A stretch of 64,000 nt of DNA from Erinaceus europaeus (taxonomy: Eukaryota > Chordata > Mammalia > Eulipotyphla > Erinaceidae), in the NCBI RefSeq assembly GCF_950295315.1, contig NC_080181.1, positions 3,846,726-3,910,725 of the forward strand. The letters are read 5' to 3'. Position 1 is the stretch's first letter, and each line of letters begins with the position of its first letter. Under the pieces are notes generated by a model. It was not told where the DNA came from and did no database searches. It saw nothing but the letters and a program-made list of their open reading frames with translations. Shown piece by piece: positions 1-11,299 of the stretch. The position numbers were made by a program, and so were the translations under genes.

Positions 1-1165
1 GATAATAGAAAGTGGAAAATAGTCTCTGAGTGTTGCTTAGTGACAAAGAGAAGATACACTGCCTGTGCTGATAACAAGTGTCTGAATGCTATCATATTGT
101 GTTCTTTACAGATAAGGCCCATTGTAAGATGGGATATTTATACTGCAAAAATAATTTGTTTTTGAAAGAATAAAAATAAAAGATATTAAAATTCTTTTTA
201 TGGTACTATACCCCTAAAGGTTTAAACTTACCTGACAAGATTTAATCATCCAGTTCTAAAGTACATCTTACGGATTTAATCAATTGAAATTTGTAGCGCA
301 GTGATGAGACAAGTAAGTAGTATAATGTATTTGTGGTTTTAGAGAACATTCTTTGTCACTCAACATCTAGGTTGATGTCAGTTCAGACGACTTTCAAACA
401 ATGCATAATTATACTGGGAAATGGGCTGCACTGACTATTCTAGACTCTAGAATTTAAAACATCTATTCATGAGGTTTAAAACGGTTGAAAACATTAAAAG
501 GAGACTCTAATTATACCTTTATATGGCATTAGAGTCTATGAATGTGAAAAGAAGGTTTGATCTTGAACTTGGAACTGATGATGCTAAGAGAACACAGTGC
601 TTTCTCCCACTATGTCTGTTAGCATAGAGAGAATATTTTATGGAATACAAATTAGCACAATGATTAAATAGAATGGCAAGTGGAAATCTGGAATTTGAAC
701 CTAATACACACTGCTATTGTGTAACACAGGTAACAGTGGAAGTTTTAGGAAGATCAACTATTTTTAAAAGAAATAAGTAGTCATTTTCAAACTGAGAAAA
801 TTTCTATCATAAATGAAATAAAGCAGGGGAAGGGAAGAGCTTTTTAGTATTGGAATTTAAAGAGGAAACTGAATGAGTTAAGAACAACTCTGAGTGCCAT
901 AAGCTATAAACCATCTCGGGCAATCGGAGGAAAAGCAGAGATTTTAGAGTAGATTGTGATGACACTAAGATACAGTGTTGTAGACTTGACAGTAAAGTAC
1001 TATCCCAGCTCTTAGAGTGAAACTTTCTGAAATTTCTGAAAACTGATGTTCTGCTTTGACAACAGTTCACAAGAGACTTTATGGTCCTTGTATCCCATAC
1101 CGGGAAACTATTCTTCAGTGAATTTTTTTGGCATATCTATAGTTCTTGGGTAGAAAAATGTTCTA
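1..1165. other. Unique AT-rich DNA, no gene seen
   Basis: I see no repeat family, splice-flanked open frame or RNA gene in this stretch. Short open frames present are uninterrupted only by chance and resemble no protein I know. Confidence 0.6.
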
Positions 1166-1250
1166 AAAATGCATAAGCCAGAGCTGAGCAGTGCTTGGGT
1201 AATAAATAATTAAATACATACATAAATAAAAATATAAATACACAAAAGTG
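1166..1250 (+). mobile_element. SINE-C 3' fragment
   Basis: The bases AAGCCAGAGCTGAGCAGTGC followed by an A-rich tail with AATAAATAATTAAATA match the 3' end of SINE-C. The tRNA-like head is missing, so this is a 5'-truncated or eroded copy. Confidence 0.6.
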
Positions 1251-1748
1251 GTCATAAAGTTAATGTATGCACAAATCAAGTGACAAAAAAACCTAGAAAT
1301 TAATTTTAATTTCCCCATCTCACTATTCCTCAATTCCCTTTTATCAGTTAATTCACAGTAATTGTGAGAACATAATACTGGGTCATTCAGGAGTGCTCAT
1401 GAGTATCCTTCTCAGGAACCTCAACCTAAAGAATAAATATTCACAGTGCCTTCAGAGGCCCACCATTATCTCTGTTGCGCAGTGGATAATGCATTTTACT
1501 TTAAATGCCCATCATTATTGTTCACTTGAAAATCAGTTTGAGAAAATTAGCATATCTTCAGATCCTAACACAAAAAGTCACATACCAAATCATATACTGG
1601 TAATTATTTGATGTGTACTATCTAATTAGTAATCAATGTTTAGTATATTTTACACAAGATTTGTGTTGAGAAAGTTCTAGGTGTAATTACCCTACTAGTG
1701 CTGGGCATATACTTTCATACTACATCAATTAGTAAACATATGCTTTCT
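1251..1748. other. Unique DNA, nothing recognised
   Basis: No repeat, RNA gene or convincing coding segment is visible. Confidence 0.5.
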
Positions 1749-1967
1749 GGGCCAGGCAGTGGTGCACCTGGCTAAGCATTTGTTACAGTACACAAGAACC
1801 CAAGTTCAAGCCCCAGGTCCCCATCTGCAGGGGGAAAGCTTCATAAGTGTTGAAGCAGGGCTGCAGGTGTCTCTTTGCTTCTCTCCCTCTCTGTCTCCCT
1901 CACCCCTCTCAATTTCTCTGTCTCTACCCAATAACAAATAAATAAAAATATTTTTTAAAAAGGAAAA
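1749..1967 (+). mobile_element. SINE-B, near full length
   Basis: A tRNA-like head (GGTGCACCTGGCTAAGC, then CAAGTTCAAGCCCC as the B box region) is followed by the CTGCAGGGGGAAAGCTTC body, a pyrimidine-rich stretch, CTGTCTCTACCCAATAAC and an A-rich tail with AATAAATAAAA. Several decayed positions suggest a moderately old insertion. Confidence 0.85.
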
Positions 1968-2620
1968 AAGTGCTTAGCTTACAGACTAACTGGTTTCAAG
2001 TGCAGTGGTTAACTCCTTTAGGTGGTTAAATTCCTTTAAATTTAGTGGTTAAATTCCTTTAGGGGTTTAGTTGTCTAAGTAAATTATTGCACTGAAGGAA
2101 AGGGAGAAACTTTATAAACACAAAGGTAAGCTTTATCCAAGACTGAGGTAATAAAAGAGAGACTGATCTCATCTCTTCTCAAATAAAAGACAAGAGGGAC
2201 TCTATAGATACTGTGTAAGTTAGTACAAAAATAACAAAGGGCATTAGGAACGGTTGACCTGTGTGTATGTTGAACACACTGTGTTACTCCTAAGTTTGTT
2301 AAAGTTTTCCTTGGTGATTAGACTATTCATGTTCACTAATTGGTACCCGTTAAATTTAGGTTCCTTCTCTGCTACAGAGATCTGGAACTAGGATTGCAGT
2401 CTTCTTTACTGATTACATTTCAAAGAGCTAATTCCCAGTTCTTGACAAAGACATTATGAGGATCATGAAACTGATAAGTAGATGGGAGATATATGTACAT
2501 TTCAAATGGACAGAAAAACAGTTTACAATTACAAGTTTTCTAAGGTAAATGTTCTAAAGAAAACAGAGGTCAGAATGATAAAGAAATGTAATGTTTAGTC
2601 GTGATAAAGAAAATATTAAT
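1968..2620. other. Unique DNA with short internal echoes
   Basis: No gene is recognised. Around 2000-2070 the phrase GTGGTTAAATTCCTTTA recurs with small changes, a minor local duplication. Confidence 0.5.
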
Positions 2621-2950
2621 GGGGCCGAGTGGTAGTGCAGCATGTTAAGTTCACTTGGCGCAAAGCACAAGGACCAGTGTAAGGATCCCGGTTCAAAATC
2701 CTGGCTCCCCATCTGCAGGGGATCGTTTCACAAGCAGTGAAGGATGTCTGTAGGTGTCTATCTTTCTCTCCCCTTCTTGGTCTTCACCTCCTCTCTCCAT
2801 TTCTCTCTGTCCTATCCAACAACAATAGCACTGAAACAATAACAACAACAACAAGGGCAACAACAAAGGCAACAAAATAGGAACAAATGGCCTCCAGGAG
2901 CAGCAGATTTCTAGTGCAGGCACCAAGCCCCAGAAATAACCCTGGAGGGG
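2621..2950 (+). mobile_element. SINE-A, long form
   Basis: Complete from the GGGGCCGAGTGGTAGTGCAG head through the CAACAA-rich segment to the long-form 3' extension ending CCCTGGAGG. The tail runs directly into an (AAAAG)n array. The B box is degraded (CGGTTCAAAATCC), so pol III activity is unlikely. Confidence 0.88.
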
Positions 2951-3064
2951 AAAAGAAAAGAAAAGAAAAGAAAAGAAAAGAAAAGAAAAGAAAAGAAAAG
3001 AAAAGAAAAGAAAAGAAAAGAAAAGAGAAAAGAAAGGAAAAGAAAAGAAAAGAAAAGAAAAGAG
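2951..3064 (+). repeat. (AAAAG)n microsatellite
   Basis: About 22 units of AAAAG with few interruptions (AGAGAAAAGAAAGG near 3025-3040). It abuts the 3' end of the SINE-A copy and most likely grew from its A-rich tail. An apparent lysine-rich open frame here is only the repeat being read. Confidence 0.95.
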
Positions 3065-3310
3065 ACTATTAAGACTCTCTTAGTCAAAATTAATATCTGC
3101 CAGATGCCCGTGCAACAGAACTAAAACGCCCAGCTTCCCAGCACTTGAACATACAGTAGTAAGGTAGTTGCTGATGACAGAGTATTCAAATTTTGATATA
3201 ACTAGAAGTTCCTTTTAATTGACATATATTTGCCATACATGCTGTGAACATAAGATTACTTCAACAGACCATTGATAGTGGAGAGGGCCTTGAGTTCATA
3301 CTCTGATTTT

Positions 3311-3360
3311 TTCTTTCTTCTCTTTTCTTTTCTTTTCTTTTCTTTTCCTTTCTTTCTTTT
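3311..3360. repeat. (TTTTC)n pyrimidine-rich tract
   Basis: Runs of TTTTC on the plus strand form a tract complementary in composition to the AAAAG array about 300 bases upstream. It forms the A-rich tail, on the minus strand, of the SINE-C copy that follows. Confidence 0.75.
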
Positions 3361-3503
3361 ATTTTTTTTTTCTTCCTCTTCCCTCTGGAGCACTATTTAG
3401 CTCTTGTTTGTGTTGCTGCCTGGGATTAAGCCTGAAACACTGGAGCCTCATCATGAAAGTCTTTTGCATAATGATAGTACTGTCATCCTCTAGCTCTGCT
3501 TTT
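3361..3503 (-). mobile_element. SINE-C, degraded
   Basis: Plus strand reads GGAGCACTATTTAGCTCTTG, then GGGATTAAGCCTGAAACACT, GGAGCCTCATCATGAAAGTC and TTTTGCATAATGATAGTACT, a diverged minus-strand SINE-C with recognisable B box and A box regions. Confidence 0.7.
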
Positions 3504-3685
3504 TTTTTTTTTTTAATGTGAAGCAGGTCTGCAGGTGTCTGTCTTTCTCTTCTCCTCTCTGTCTTCCCCTCTTCTCTCCATTTTCTCTGTCCTATCCAAC
3601 AACGAAGACAACAATAGTAACTACAACAATAAGACAAGGGCAACAAAAAAGGAATAAATAAATATTTTTTAAAAATTAAAAAAAG
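3504..3685 (+). mobile_element. SINE-A, 5'-truncated short form
   Basis: Begins within the element at GTGAAGCAGGTCTGCAGGTG and continues through the CAACAA-rich segment to GGAATAAATAAATA and an A-rich tail. The tRNA head is absent. A T run immediately upstream belongs to the preceding minus-strand insertion or to a separate A tail. Confidence 0.8.
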
Positions 3686-3755
3686 AATATACTTTTTAAG
3701 AAAAAGAAGGAAAGGGGTGGAGAAGAGATGAATTCAAGAAGTTGTATCCTTCAGT

Positions 3756-3773
3756 TTGTGTGTGTGTGTGTGT
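3756..3773. repeat. (TG)n short microsatellite
   Basis: About nine alternating TG units. Confidence 0.8.
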
Positions 3774-3931
3774 TCAAGAACTCTTATTGCTGTAGTTTAT
3801 ATCAGTTAACAAATGGCCTTCATTTCTCTGAAAGACAACTACCAGGTGTAACATAAAGATTGAAACTCATAAACTTGTAAAAAAAAAAAAAAAAAAAGAT
3901 AGTCAAACTCTATAAAAAACTCTAAAATCGT

Positions 3932-4251
3932 GGGCTGGGCAATAGTGCCAGGTTAAGTGCACATGGTGAGAAGCACAGAACCAATGGAAGGATCCCTGTT
4001 GAGCCTCCAGCTCCCCACCTGCAGGGGGTCGCTTCACAGGCAGTGAAGCAGGTCTGCAGGTGTCTGTCTTTCTCTCCCCCTTTCTGTCTTCCCCTCCTCT
4101 CTCAATTTCTGTCCTGTCCAACAACAACAGCAATAACAACAACAAGGGCAAGAAAATAGAGAAAAAAAGGAAAAAAAAAAAAAGGCCTCTAGAATTCGTG
4201 GATTCCTAGTGTAGGCACCAAGCCCCAGTGATAACCCTGGGGGGAAAAAAA
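3932..4251 (+). mobile_element. SINE-A, long form
   Basis: Head GGGCTGGGCAATAGTGCCAG, central GCAGGTCTGCAGGTGTCTGT, CAACAA-rich segment, then the long-form 3' extension with GGATTCCTAGTGTAGGCACC and a final run of G and A. The head is diverged, suggesting an old copy. Confidence 0.85.
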
Positions 4252-5701
4252 TCTATGAAATCTATGGTGGCTATGTGGCATTATTAAATTACTAGTAAAA
4301 TAAATTAATTAACTTAACAATGTTTAATTTAATATTTAATAAATTAATTAACTTAACAATATTAATTAACTTAACAATTATTTACTAAAATACATTTAGT
4401 AAATAATTGGATAAATTAGCTCAAAGTATATTTGAGTACATTGAGATTTGTTTGAAAAAACACACTTACTTGCATAATAGCATAAAAGAGTTAAGAATTC
4501 AAATTTCCCCAAGTCTTAGTTTATCCTTTTTATTATCTAAAAATGTATGAAGATATATCATTTTAAAAGTAAGTAATTTACAAACTAAACAAAACTTTAT
4601 TAAAAAATTTTATCTGCTAACCACTATACTTGGTGCTAGAAGTGCAATCATGAAGAAAAAGATTAGGATTCCCCTCCTCTTTTTGTTCTTTCCAGGATCT
4701 CCTGCATGTTTGACTCCATAGCTTCAAATGTAAACACCCTCCCCCATTTTCCCCCCAGAAAGAGAACACTGAGAGACAAAAAAAAAAAAAAGGATAATTA
4801 TCATAAAACTGCTCCACCACTTAGCCAAACTGTCCTTGGTGCTGTGCATGATGCTGACATGTAATTCTTGCTCAGACTTGGGTTAGAGCAATTGCCTAAA
4901 ACACTACACCAAGTCAAAACCATTTCCTGATCCTGACCCCTTCCTTTTAGAATGCAACAGTCTAGAAAGAAAGAAATACTTTATAGATAATTTTATGAAT
5001 TGTCATTGTGAGATGTGCTATAAAAGAAATAAAATACAAGATCTGTGAGTTTATATAATATACCTTACAAATATAGGCAGATGGATTTCTATAAGGAGTG
5101 AAACTATGACCTGAATCACTCAGATTGAAAGAAAATCAGGAAAAATATTTGTGAACATCTCATTGTGTTTGTTTAAGCAGGAAAAACACACTGAATGTTG
5201 CTAGCAATCTTTTAGATTCTTTGTCTGTATCAAAATATGTAACAAAATAAATCCATGGTGTTAGGGAACCTTATCTTAGTTCTAACTTTCACAGACTGTG
5301 AAATTGAGAAAGTTGGGACTCATGATTAAGTACAGGTTACATTCTTGGTAATAAATCATTGTCCCAAACATGTTTGCACATCTACTTTGGATCAATGAAG
5401 AGACAGTTAAATATCGGGTTTTAGGCTACACAGGAAAATTTTGTAGTCATAGATCAATGTAAAATGATCACGTTATTTTATTTGCTTGATCTTGTTGAAA
5501 AGTTGGATACTTACAAATTACACATGTGGTTTCAAAAGAGAAAAATTCTACCATTGTGAAATTTAATTATTTCTGGTGTATGCTATAATAGAAATACTGT
5601 CAAAAGTCACATTGATTTGAAGTTTTGTCATATGTGATCAGTGGTTCTTAGATGAAAAGTTGATATTAAGTACAGTATTGGAATAGTTAACACTAATTTG
5701 A
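4252..5701. other. Unique AT-rich DNA
   Basis: Contains a short locally repeated AT segment (AATTAATTAACTTAACAAT occurs twice around 4300-4370). No gene or transposon family is recognised. Confidence 0.5.
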
Positions 5702-6178
5702 AGAAACATATGCATCCCTATCCATATATATATATATCCCTAGCTGCATTATTCACAATATCCAAAGAGTGGAAGCAGCCTAAATGCACACCAACAGATG
5801 ACTGGGTAAAGAAGTTATGGGATAATATGTTCTGTGGAATATTACTATGTGGTAAAAAATGATAGCATCCTTTGTGAAAAAATGAATGAAACTGGAGGTG
5901 ATGATGCTTAGTGAAATAAGAGATGAAAGACAGCTACCAGATGGTTTCACTCATATGTGGAATCTAGAGATCTGATTTATATGAAATTGCCATATATACA
6001 TATACATGCACATATACAGACATACAAAACAAAAGCAAGCAAACTCTAAGACTTGTAATAACTATAGCGACTATGTTTGGGAGGTGGTAAAGTGAGGATA
6101 AAGAACTTTGGTGTTGTATGTGCTATGGACCTAAATATTGTAATATTATAACTTTGTAATAAACAATGAAAAAAAAAG
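5702..6178 (+). mobile_element. L1 3' end (end of ORF2 and 3' UTR), old
   Basis: The segment CATTATTCACAATATCCAAA, GTGGAAGCAGCCTAAATG, then GGAATATTACTATGTGGTAA and CACTCATATGTGGAATCTAG follows the conserved order of mammalian L1 sequence at the end of ORF2. It finishes with GTAATAAACAATG and a poly(A). This is a 5'-truncated, mutated, non-coding copy. The lineage differs from families U and V below. Confidence 0.85.
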
Positions 6179-6236
6179 GTCAATACTTTGCCTTGGCTTC
6201 AGCATAGAAAAGGGAAAAAAAAAAAAAAAATGTTGC

Positions 6237-6535
6237 GGGAGTCGGGCTGTAGTACAGCGGGCTAAGCGCAAGTGGCGCAAAGCACAGACCGGCATAAGGA
6301 TCCCGGTTCGAACCCCGGCTCCCCACCGGCAGGGGAGTCGCTTCACAGGCAGTGAAGCAGGTCTGCAGGTGTCTATCTTTCTCTCCTCCTCTCTGTCTTC
6401 CCCTCCTCTCTCCATTTCTCTCTGTCCTATCCAACAACAATGACATCAATAACAACAATGATAATAACTACAACAATAAAAAAGAAACAAGGGTGACAAA
6501 AGGGAATAAATAAATATTAAAAAATTTTAAAAAAG
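6237..6535 (+). mobile_element. SINE-A, short form with TSD
   Basis: Head GGGAGTCGGGCTGTAGTACA, B box CGGTTCGAACCCC close to consensus, full body and CAACAA-rich segment, ending GGAATAAATAAATATTAAA. It is flanked by near-identical 10-base repeats (AAAATGTTGC at 6227-6236 and AAATTGTTGC at 6536-6545), so it was placed by target-primed reverse transcription. Fairly young. Confidence 0.93.
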
Positions 6536-6545
6536 AAATTGTTGC

Positions 6546-7782
6546 ATTGTGTTGCTCTAAGTTTATAATATCAGTAATTGGTTGGATTTATTCAGAGCTA
6601 GTTTGTAGAAAACTTTTGTGAATTGAAATGATTTGCTGAACTTGGGAAAAGACTGGAATATTATGAAATGTAAATAATGGGAAAGAATATTAAGCAACTA
6701 ATGCTTGCATTAATGTTTCCCTACAAGGTTCTCCTGCAGTATTTTGGAGAACAGGCTCCAGGGCATTCTAGGCACTTGATTTCTGGCTGCTGTCACAGAG
6801 GAAGGGCTCTGCTCCACATCAGAATAGGCCTTCTTTGCTCAGAGTAATTGGCTTTATAGAGGGGAAGCAGCCGACTTATCAGCTTTCTATTCTTGCTCAT
6901 TTGTTCATTTTGTGAGGATGAAAAGTCATATTTTCTACTCCGCCTACAAGTCTTTGCTAGTGAAAAATATCTTGTAGCTCAAGATAAGAAAAGTAGACTA
7001 AAATGATTCATTGTGGGGAAAATTTAAAATATGTATCACCCTTTATTTAAAATATATCAATTAAAATATATGTATTATACATTTCAACATAACATAGTGA
7101 CATAAATATATGTATAATATGTGCACATTTTGCTATAGATAGTTGTGAAGTGATTTTATGCACATGCAATATTCTGTCCTGCTCATTGGAGTAATGTGCA
7201 TGGGGGAGTCAGAGTAAATCAGAACAGGTTTGAGAAACTGTACCAGTACGATGTTGTTACTGGTCTAGTGATGTTAAAGTGAGACAAATATACAAATGGG
7301 AAGTTGTTATTTGATTCTATTGATATCAGTATGAGAAGTAGATGGATTAATTTCTTAGTGGAAAATTAAGAATTAACTAAATTTAAATTTAATTGGTGTA
7401 AAGAAGAGAGGTCAAAGATTGTTCTTGGAATAGGGAGTAGAATTTTTTTGGGGGGAGTAGAATTTTAAATATCAGATTATTCCAAGTATACATTTTAAAG
7501 TGCTTTTTATGTTCTGTTATATGCTATTTTTAGATTTCCTTAATAATAATTTCTGTTTGAATATATTTAATACTTTTGTAAAACATTATTCTCACCAAAT
7601 GAATGTGTAACTAAATGTGTGACTGTAGTGGTCATAGTACTCTATCCATTATTATTGAAATGAGGGTAATATATATATGTTCTTATTGAACATTTCCCAC
7701 TGTTTTAGACAATACGTTGCAACAGCAAGAACCCTGAATTGCTAGAACATCCTACTTGTATAGTTTCTTTTAAAACTGCTAG
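6546..7782. other. Unique DNA, possible conserved block at 6720-6960
   Basis: No repeat is recognised. The part at 6720-6960 has higher complexity and GC than its surroundings (CTCCTGCAGTATTTTGGAG, GGCTTTATAGAGGGGAAGC) and could be a conserved element, though only an alignment can say so. Confidence 0.4.
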
Positions 7783-7890
7783 TCTTTCTTTTCTTCCTTC
7801 CCTTCCTTTCTACTCCTCTCCTCTCCTCCCCTCCCCTCTCCTTTCCTTTCCTTTCTTTCCATCCTCTTCCTTTTTTTCTTTCTCTCTTTC
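7783..7890. repeat. Pyrimidine-rich tract
   Basis: Over 100 bases almost entirely of C and T (TTTCTTTTCTTCC, then CTCCTCTCCTCCCCTCCCC). It abuts the A-tail end of a minus-strand L1 end and may have grown out of that tail. Confidence 0.85.
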
Positions 7891-8136
7891 TTTTTAATTT
7901 CTTTATTGGGGAATTAATGTTTTACATTCAACAGTAAATACAATAGTTTATACATGCATAACATTCCCCAGTTTTCCATATAACAGTACAGCCCCCAGTA
8001 GATACTCTGTCATCCTTTCTGGACCTGTATTCTATGCCCCACCCACCCCAGAGTCTTTGACTTTGGTGCAACATGCCAACTCCAGTTCAGGCTCTACTTG
8101 TGTTTTCTCTTCTGATCTTGTTTTTCAACTTCTGCC
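7891..8136 (-). mobile_element. L1-type 3' end, family V
   Basis: On the plus strand it begins after T-rich sequence with TTCTTTATTGGGGAATTAAT, then ACATTCAACAGTAAATACAA, CATTCCCCAGTTTTCCATAT and CCACCCACCCCAGAGTC, ending at TTTTTCAACTTCTGCC. I recall this order as the 3' end of a hedgehog L1, read on the opposite strand. It is 5'-truncated and non-coding. Confidence 0.75.
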
Positions 8137-8272
8137 TTCTTTCTTAGAAAGTTTCTTTCTTCCTTCCTTTCTTCCTTTCTTTCTTTCTTTCTTTCTTTCT
8201 CTTTCTCCTTCCTTCCCTTCCTCTCTCCTTACTTACTTCCTTTTTCTCTCTTTCTTTCAGAAATAAGAAAGC
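8137..8272. repeat. (TTTC)n/(TTCC)n tract
   Basis: Tetranucleotide pyrimidine tract with TTTC and TTCC units, continuing to TTTCTTTCAG. Simple repeat; frames through it are low-complexity artefacts. Confidence 0.9.
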
Positions 8273-8276
8273 GGCT

Positions 8277-8456
8277 TTTTTTTCCCTTAAATCCAGATAG
8301 ACAAGAGTGAATGAGCAAGCTAGAGAGAGGGGAAAGACAGGGCCAGAACTTCCCCCAGTATCCTCAGACACTCACCTATGGTGAAAGGATTTGAATCTAG
8401 GCTGTGCCCATGGAAAGACAAGCACTATAACCATGAACTACATCTTCAGCCCCCTG
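8277..8456 (-). mobile_element. tRNA-derived SINE, diverged
   Basis: On the minus strand GGGGCTGAAGATGTAGTTCA contains an A-box-like run and AGATTCAAATCC a B-box-like run at the expected spacing. The body (GGGGGAAGTTCTGGCCC) does not clearly match SINE-A or SINE-B. Family uncertain. Confidence 0.55.
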
Positions 8457-9684
8457 AATAAATTTTAGAACATGAAATGCTTAAAAGATAGTAAAATCTA
8501 AACACCATACCAAACCTGAACTAAATTATTTAGGAGTAGCACATGTGAAAATTTTGTAGATATTTGAATAATTTTAAGAGATCTTCAGATGATAAATTGA
8601 ATGATGGTATATATTGCTTATATTAAAAGCTACTTATTGAAAGATGACATATACTGGAAAATTAAAAATCCCAAATCATAATGACAAATGTTATGATTAT
8701 ATACAACTTCACAGAGCTAGTAGGATTAAGTGTATTATTAGGGGGGTGGGGAGATGAAAGGTGGTTTTAAAATTCTTCCCAAAGAAAGCACCACCTAAGA
8801 TGAGATCTGAAGAAGTTTGACTTCAATGGGGATGATTTAGACAGGGAAAGATGGGTAATTATACATTTTATATTCTGTGCTAAAGAATATGGACCTATTC
8901 CAAGAACACTGGATAGGACTTGACTAATTTTAAAGGTCATAACAAAGAATCAAGATTGATTAGATGTGGTCTTTTGCTTTTCCAGTAGAAAATGTGTTTT
9001 TTATTTGGGAGGGGTAGGAGGAAAGAGAATGTTTAGAGTTTGTCTTGTGTATAATTATAATGTGTGTAATATACTGATTCATTTCTCACAGTTCAGTTTG
9101 CTGAAAAGAAACGTCCTATGACACCTATTATTTATGAATCCTATGATTTTAATGGTTTTCTTAGAGCTCATTTCTCTAGCTTTTGGGCAGTGTTTCACAG
9201 CCTTTCTCAACCCCAACATAATAGAAATAGTGACTAATTATAGCAATTATTTTGAAAAATAAAGAACTTACCAACTCACCTGTGTAATAAAGACTCCTAT
9301 AGTTTCCAAAGGACCCACCCAGCCTCATCTGATATGTTTCCTATGGGCCAGGGAATGAAGTCCTGTGCCCTAGCACTGTGCGCCTTAGTCTCTTCTGTCA
9401 GTAAAGGGAACTTCAAGCTTTTGAGTCAGGGACTCTACAACTGCCTGAATTTTTTTTCTTTCAATTGTTCCAGTGAAATATTACCTGCATATTTGGTCTG
9501 AGAATATAATAATTAGATTCAAATAATTTCCTGTTAAACTAATGACTAGGGTCAAGGAAGGTGATAGCTTCCCTCAAGAACAAGGGAAACCCAGACACAT
9601 CTGTTGAAGAGGTTTGGTAGCTAATAGCTCCCTTGACCTGACTTTTTACTTCTATAGAGTGTTACATAAATATAAACTCTATCT
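8457..9684. other. Unique DNA, no gene seen
   Basis: AT-rich sequence without recognisable repeats; no coding signal. Confidence 0.5.
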
Positions 9685-9812
9685 TTTGTTGTTGTTGTTG
9701 TTTTACTAGAACACAGCTCAACTCTGGCTTATGGTGGTGTAGGGGATTGAACCTGGGAACTGGGAACCTCAGCAGAGTCTATTTGCATAACCATTATGCT
9801 ATGTCCCTCATT
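9685..9812 (-). mobile_element. SINE-C
   Basis: Plus strand reads CAGCTCAACTCTGGCTTATG, GGGGATTGAACCTGGGA and TTGCATAACCATTATGCTAT, preceded by (TTG)n and T-rich tail. B box and A box are both visible on the minus strand. Confidence 0.85.
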
Positions 9813-10201
9813 TCACTAAAGTCTGTTTTAAAGATATATGCTAGATTCAAGGTCAAGAGGAGAGACATATATATATGCAAAGGGCATGCACAATATGCAT
9901 TAATAAAGATTAGGGACCACTAATTCACTGTAAATTTGACAAACCCCAGTTAAGGATATGATACAGAATCACAATAGTTCCTATTTTGTTTCTTACAATT
10001 GTGCTTTTAGCTCATTTATTCTTTTTCCTCTTTATCCTCTTATATGAATACATTATGACTACCCTCATATATTATGAATAAAAAGTGACTTGACATTACT
10101 GAATAAATTTATGAAATAATCATAGAAAGTCAATTTAGAAATAATATTGATTTCCTCGGAGTCTTATAGTGCTTCCTTATTTTAATTTTTAGGATAATTT
10201 T

Positions 10202-10552
10202 TTTTCCTCCAGGGTTATTGCTGGGCTCGGTGCCTGCACCATGAATCCACCACTCCTGGAAGCCATTTTCCCCCCTTTTTGTTGCCCTAGTTGTTGCAGC
10301 CTTGTTGCGGTTATTATTATTGCCATTGTTGACGTTGCTTTGTTGTTGGATAGGACAGAGAGAAATGGAGAGAGGAGGGGAAGACAGAGAGAGAGGGGGA
10401 GAGAAAGATAGACACCTGCAGACCTGCTTCACCGCCTGTGAAGCGACTCCCCTGCAGGTGGGGAGCCGGGAGCTCGAACCAGGATCCTTATGCTGGTCCC
10501 TGTGCTTTGCGCCACGTGGGCTTAACCCACTGCGCCACTGCCCGACCCCCTA
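10202..10552 (-). mobile_element. SINE-A, long form, young, perfect 15-bp TSD
   Basis: Runs on the minus strand from the CGGGCAGTGGCGCAGTGGG head to the long-form 3' extension. The flanking duplication TTTTAGGATAATTTT is perfect (10187-10201 and 10553-10567). CpG-containing positions in the head are largely retained, which points to a recent insertion. Confidence 0.96.
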
Positions 10553-10753
10553 TTTTAGGATAATTTTAAGCTTATATCAGGATTCACACTGAATACACAT
10601 TTCATTCTCAGCACAGTCAGAATCTTACTAGTATCTGTAAACTTTTCTTCATTGAAGATATATTTATAAACACGAACAAATCCATTTTTACCACTTGACT
10701 TATATACATTCATAAATATGTATATATATTAATATCTAAAGACTTCAGAGCTA

Positions 10754-10839
10754 TATTAACCAAACTACCTAAAGAAATGATGAGTAGCTTTATTGTTTTT
10801 CTATTAACCAAACTACCTAAAGAAATGATGAGTAGCTTT
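10754..10839. repeat. 38-bp direct duplication
   Basis: The 38 bases at 10754-10791 are repeated exactly at 10802-10839, 48 bases apart, with a T-rich 10-base linker. No retroelement lies between them. A local slippage or repair duplication is likely. Confidence 0.9.
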
Positions 10840-10857
10840 TCAGAAAAGGGGAGGAGT

Positions 10858-10950
10858 TTTTTTTTTTTTCACCAGCTTTCTTTACCTGGTTTATGGTGGT
10901 GTGGGGAATTGAACCTGGGACTTTGGAGCCTCAGGCATGCAAGACTCTTC
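10858..10950 (-). mobile_element. SINE-C
   Basis: After a T run, the plus strand reads TGGTTTATGGTGGTGTGGGG, ATTGAACCTGGGACTTTGGA and GCCTCAGGCATGCAAGACTC. The A-box end (GCATAACCATTATGC) is missing, so it is cut at its 5' side. Confidence 0.8.
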
Positions 10951-10962
10951 TCTCACTTGCTT

Positions 10963-11179
10963 TATATTTTATTTATTTAATATTGAATAGAGACAGAGAA
11001 ATTGAGAGAAGAAGGGGAGGCAGAGAAAGGGAAAGAGACATAGAGATACCTACAGCCCTGCTTCATCACATGTGAGGCTCCCCCCACAGGCGCCCTGCAG
11101 ATGGGGACCCGGGGCTTGAACCTAGGTCCATGAACACTATAATGTGAATGCTTAACCAGGTGCAACACTGTCTGGCCCC
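10963..11179 (-). mobile_element. SINE-B
   Basis: Minus-strand copy: plus strand shows TATTTTATTTATTTAATATT tail, purine-rich body, then GGGGACCCGGGGCTTGAACC and GCTTAACCAGGTGCAACACT. It lies between two SINE-C copies. Confidence 0.82.
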
Positions 11180-11180
11180 T

Positions 11181-11299
11181 CTTTTTTTTTTTAAACCAGA
11201 GCACAGCTTAGCTTTGGTTTATGGTTGTGAGGGGGATTGAACATGGGACTTTGGAGCCTCAGGCATGAGAGTCACTTGGCATAAATATTATTTCCCCCA
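11181..11299 (-). mobile_element. SINE-C
   Basis: T run, then CAGAGCACAGCTTAGCTTTG, GGGGGATTGAACATGGGACT and GAGCCTCAGGCATGAGAGTC; the A box region is diverged (GGCATAAATATTATTTCCCC). Confidence 0.8.

Noticed and set aside
2887..3072. Lysine-rich frame
   Set aside because: It is the (AAAAG)n microsatellite read as codons.
6237..6310. Possible tRNA gene (A and B boxes present)
   Set aside because: The boxes belong to a SINE-A head; no cloverleaf acceptor stem is formed and the SINE body follows. The same applies to the other SINE heads.
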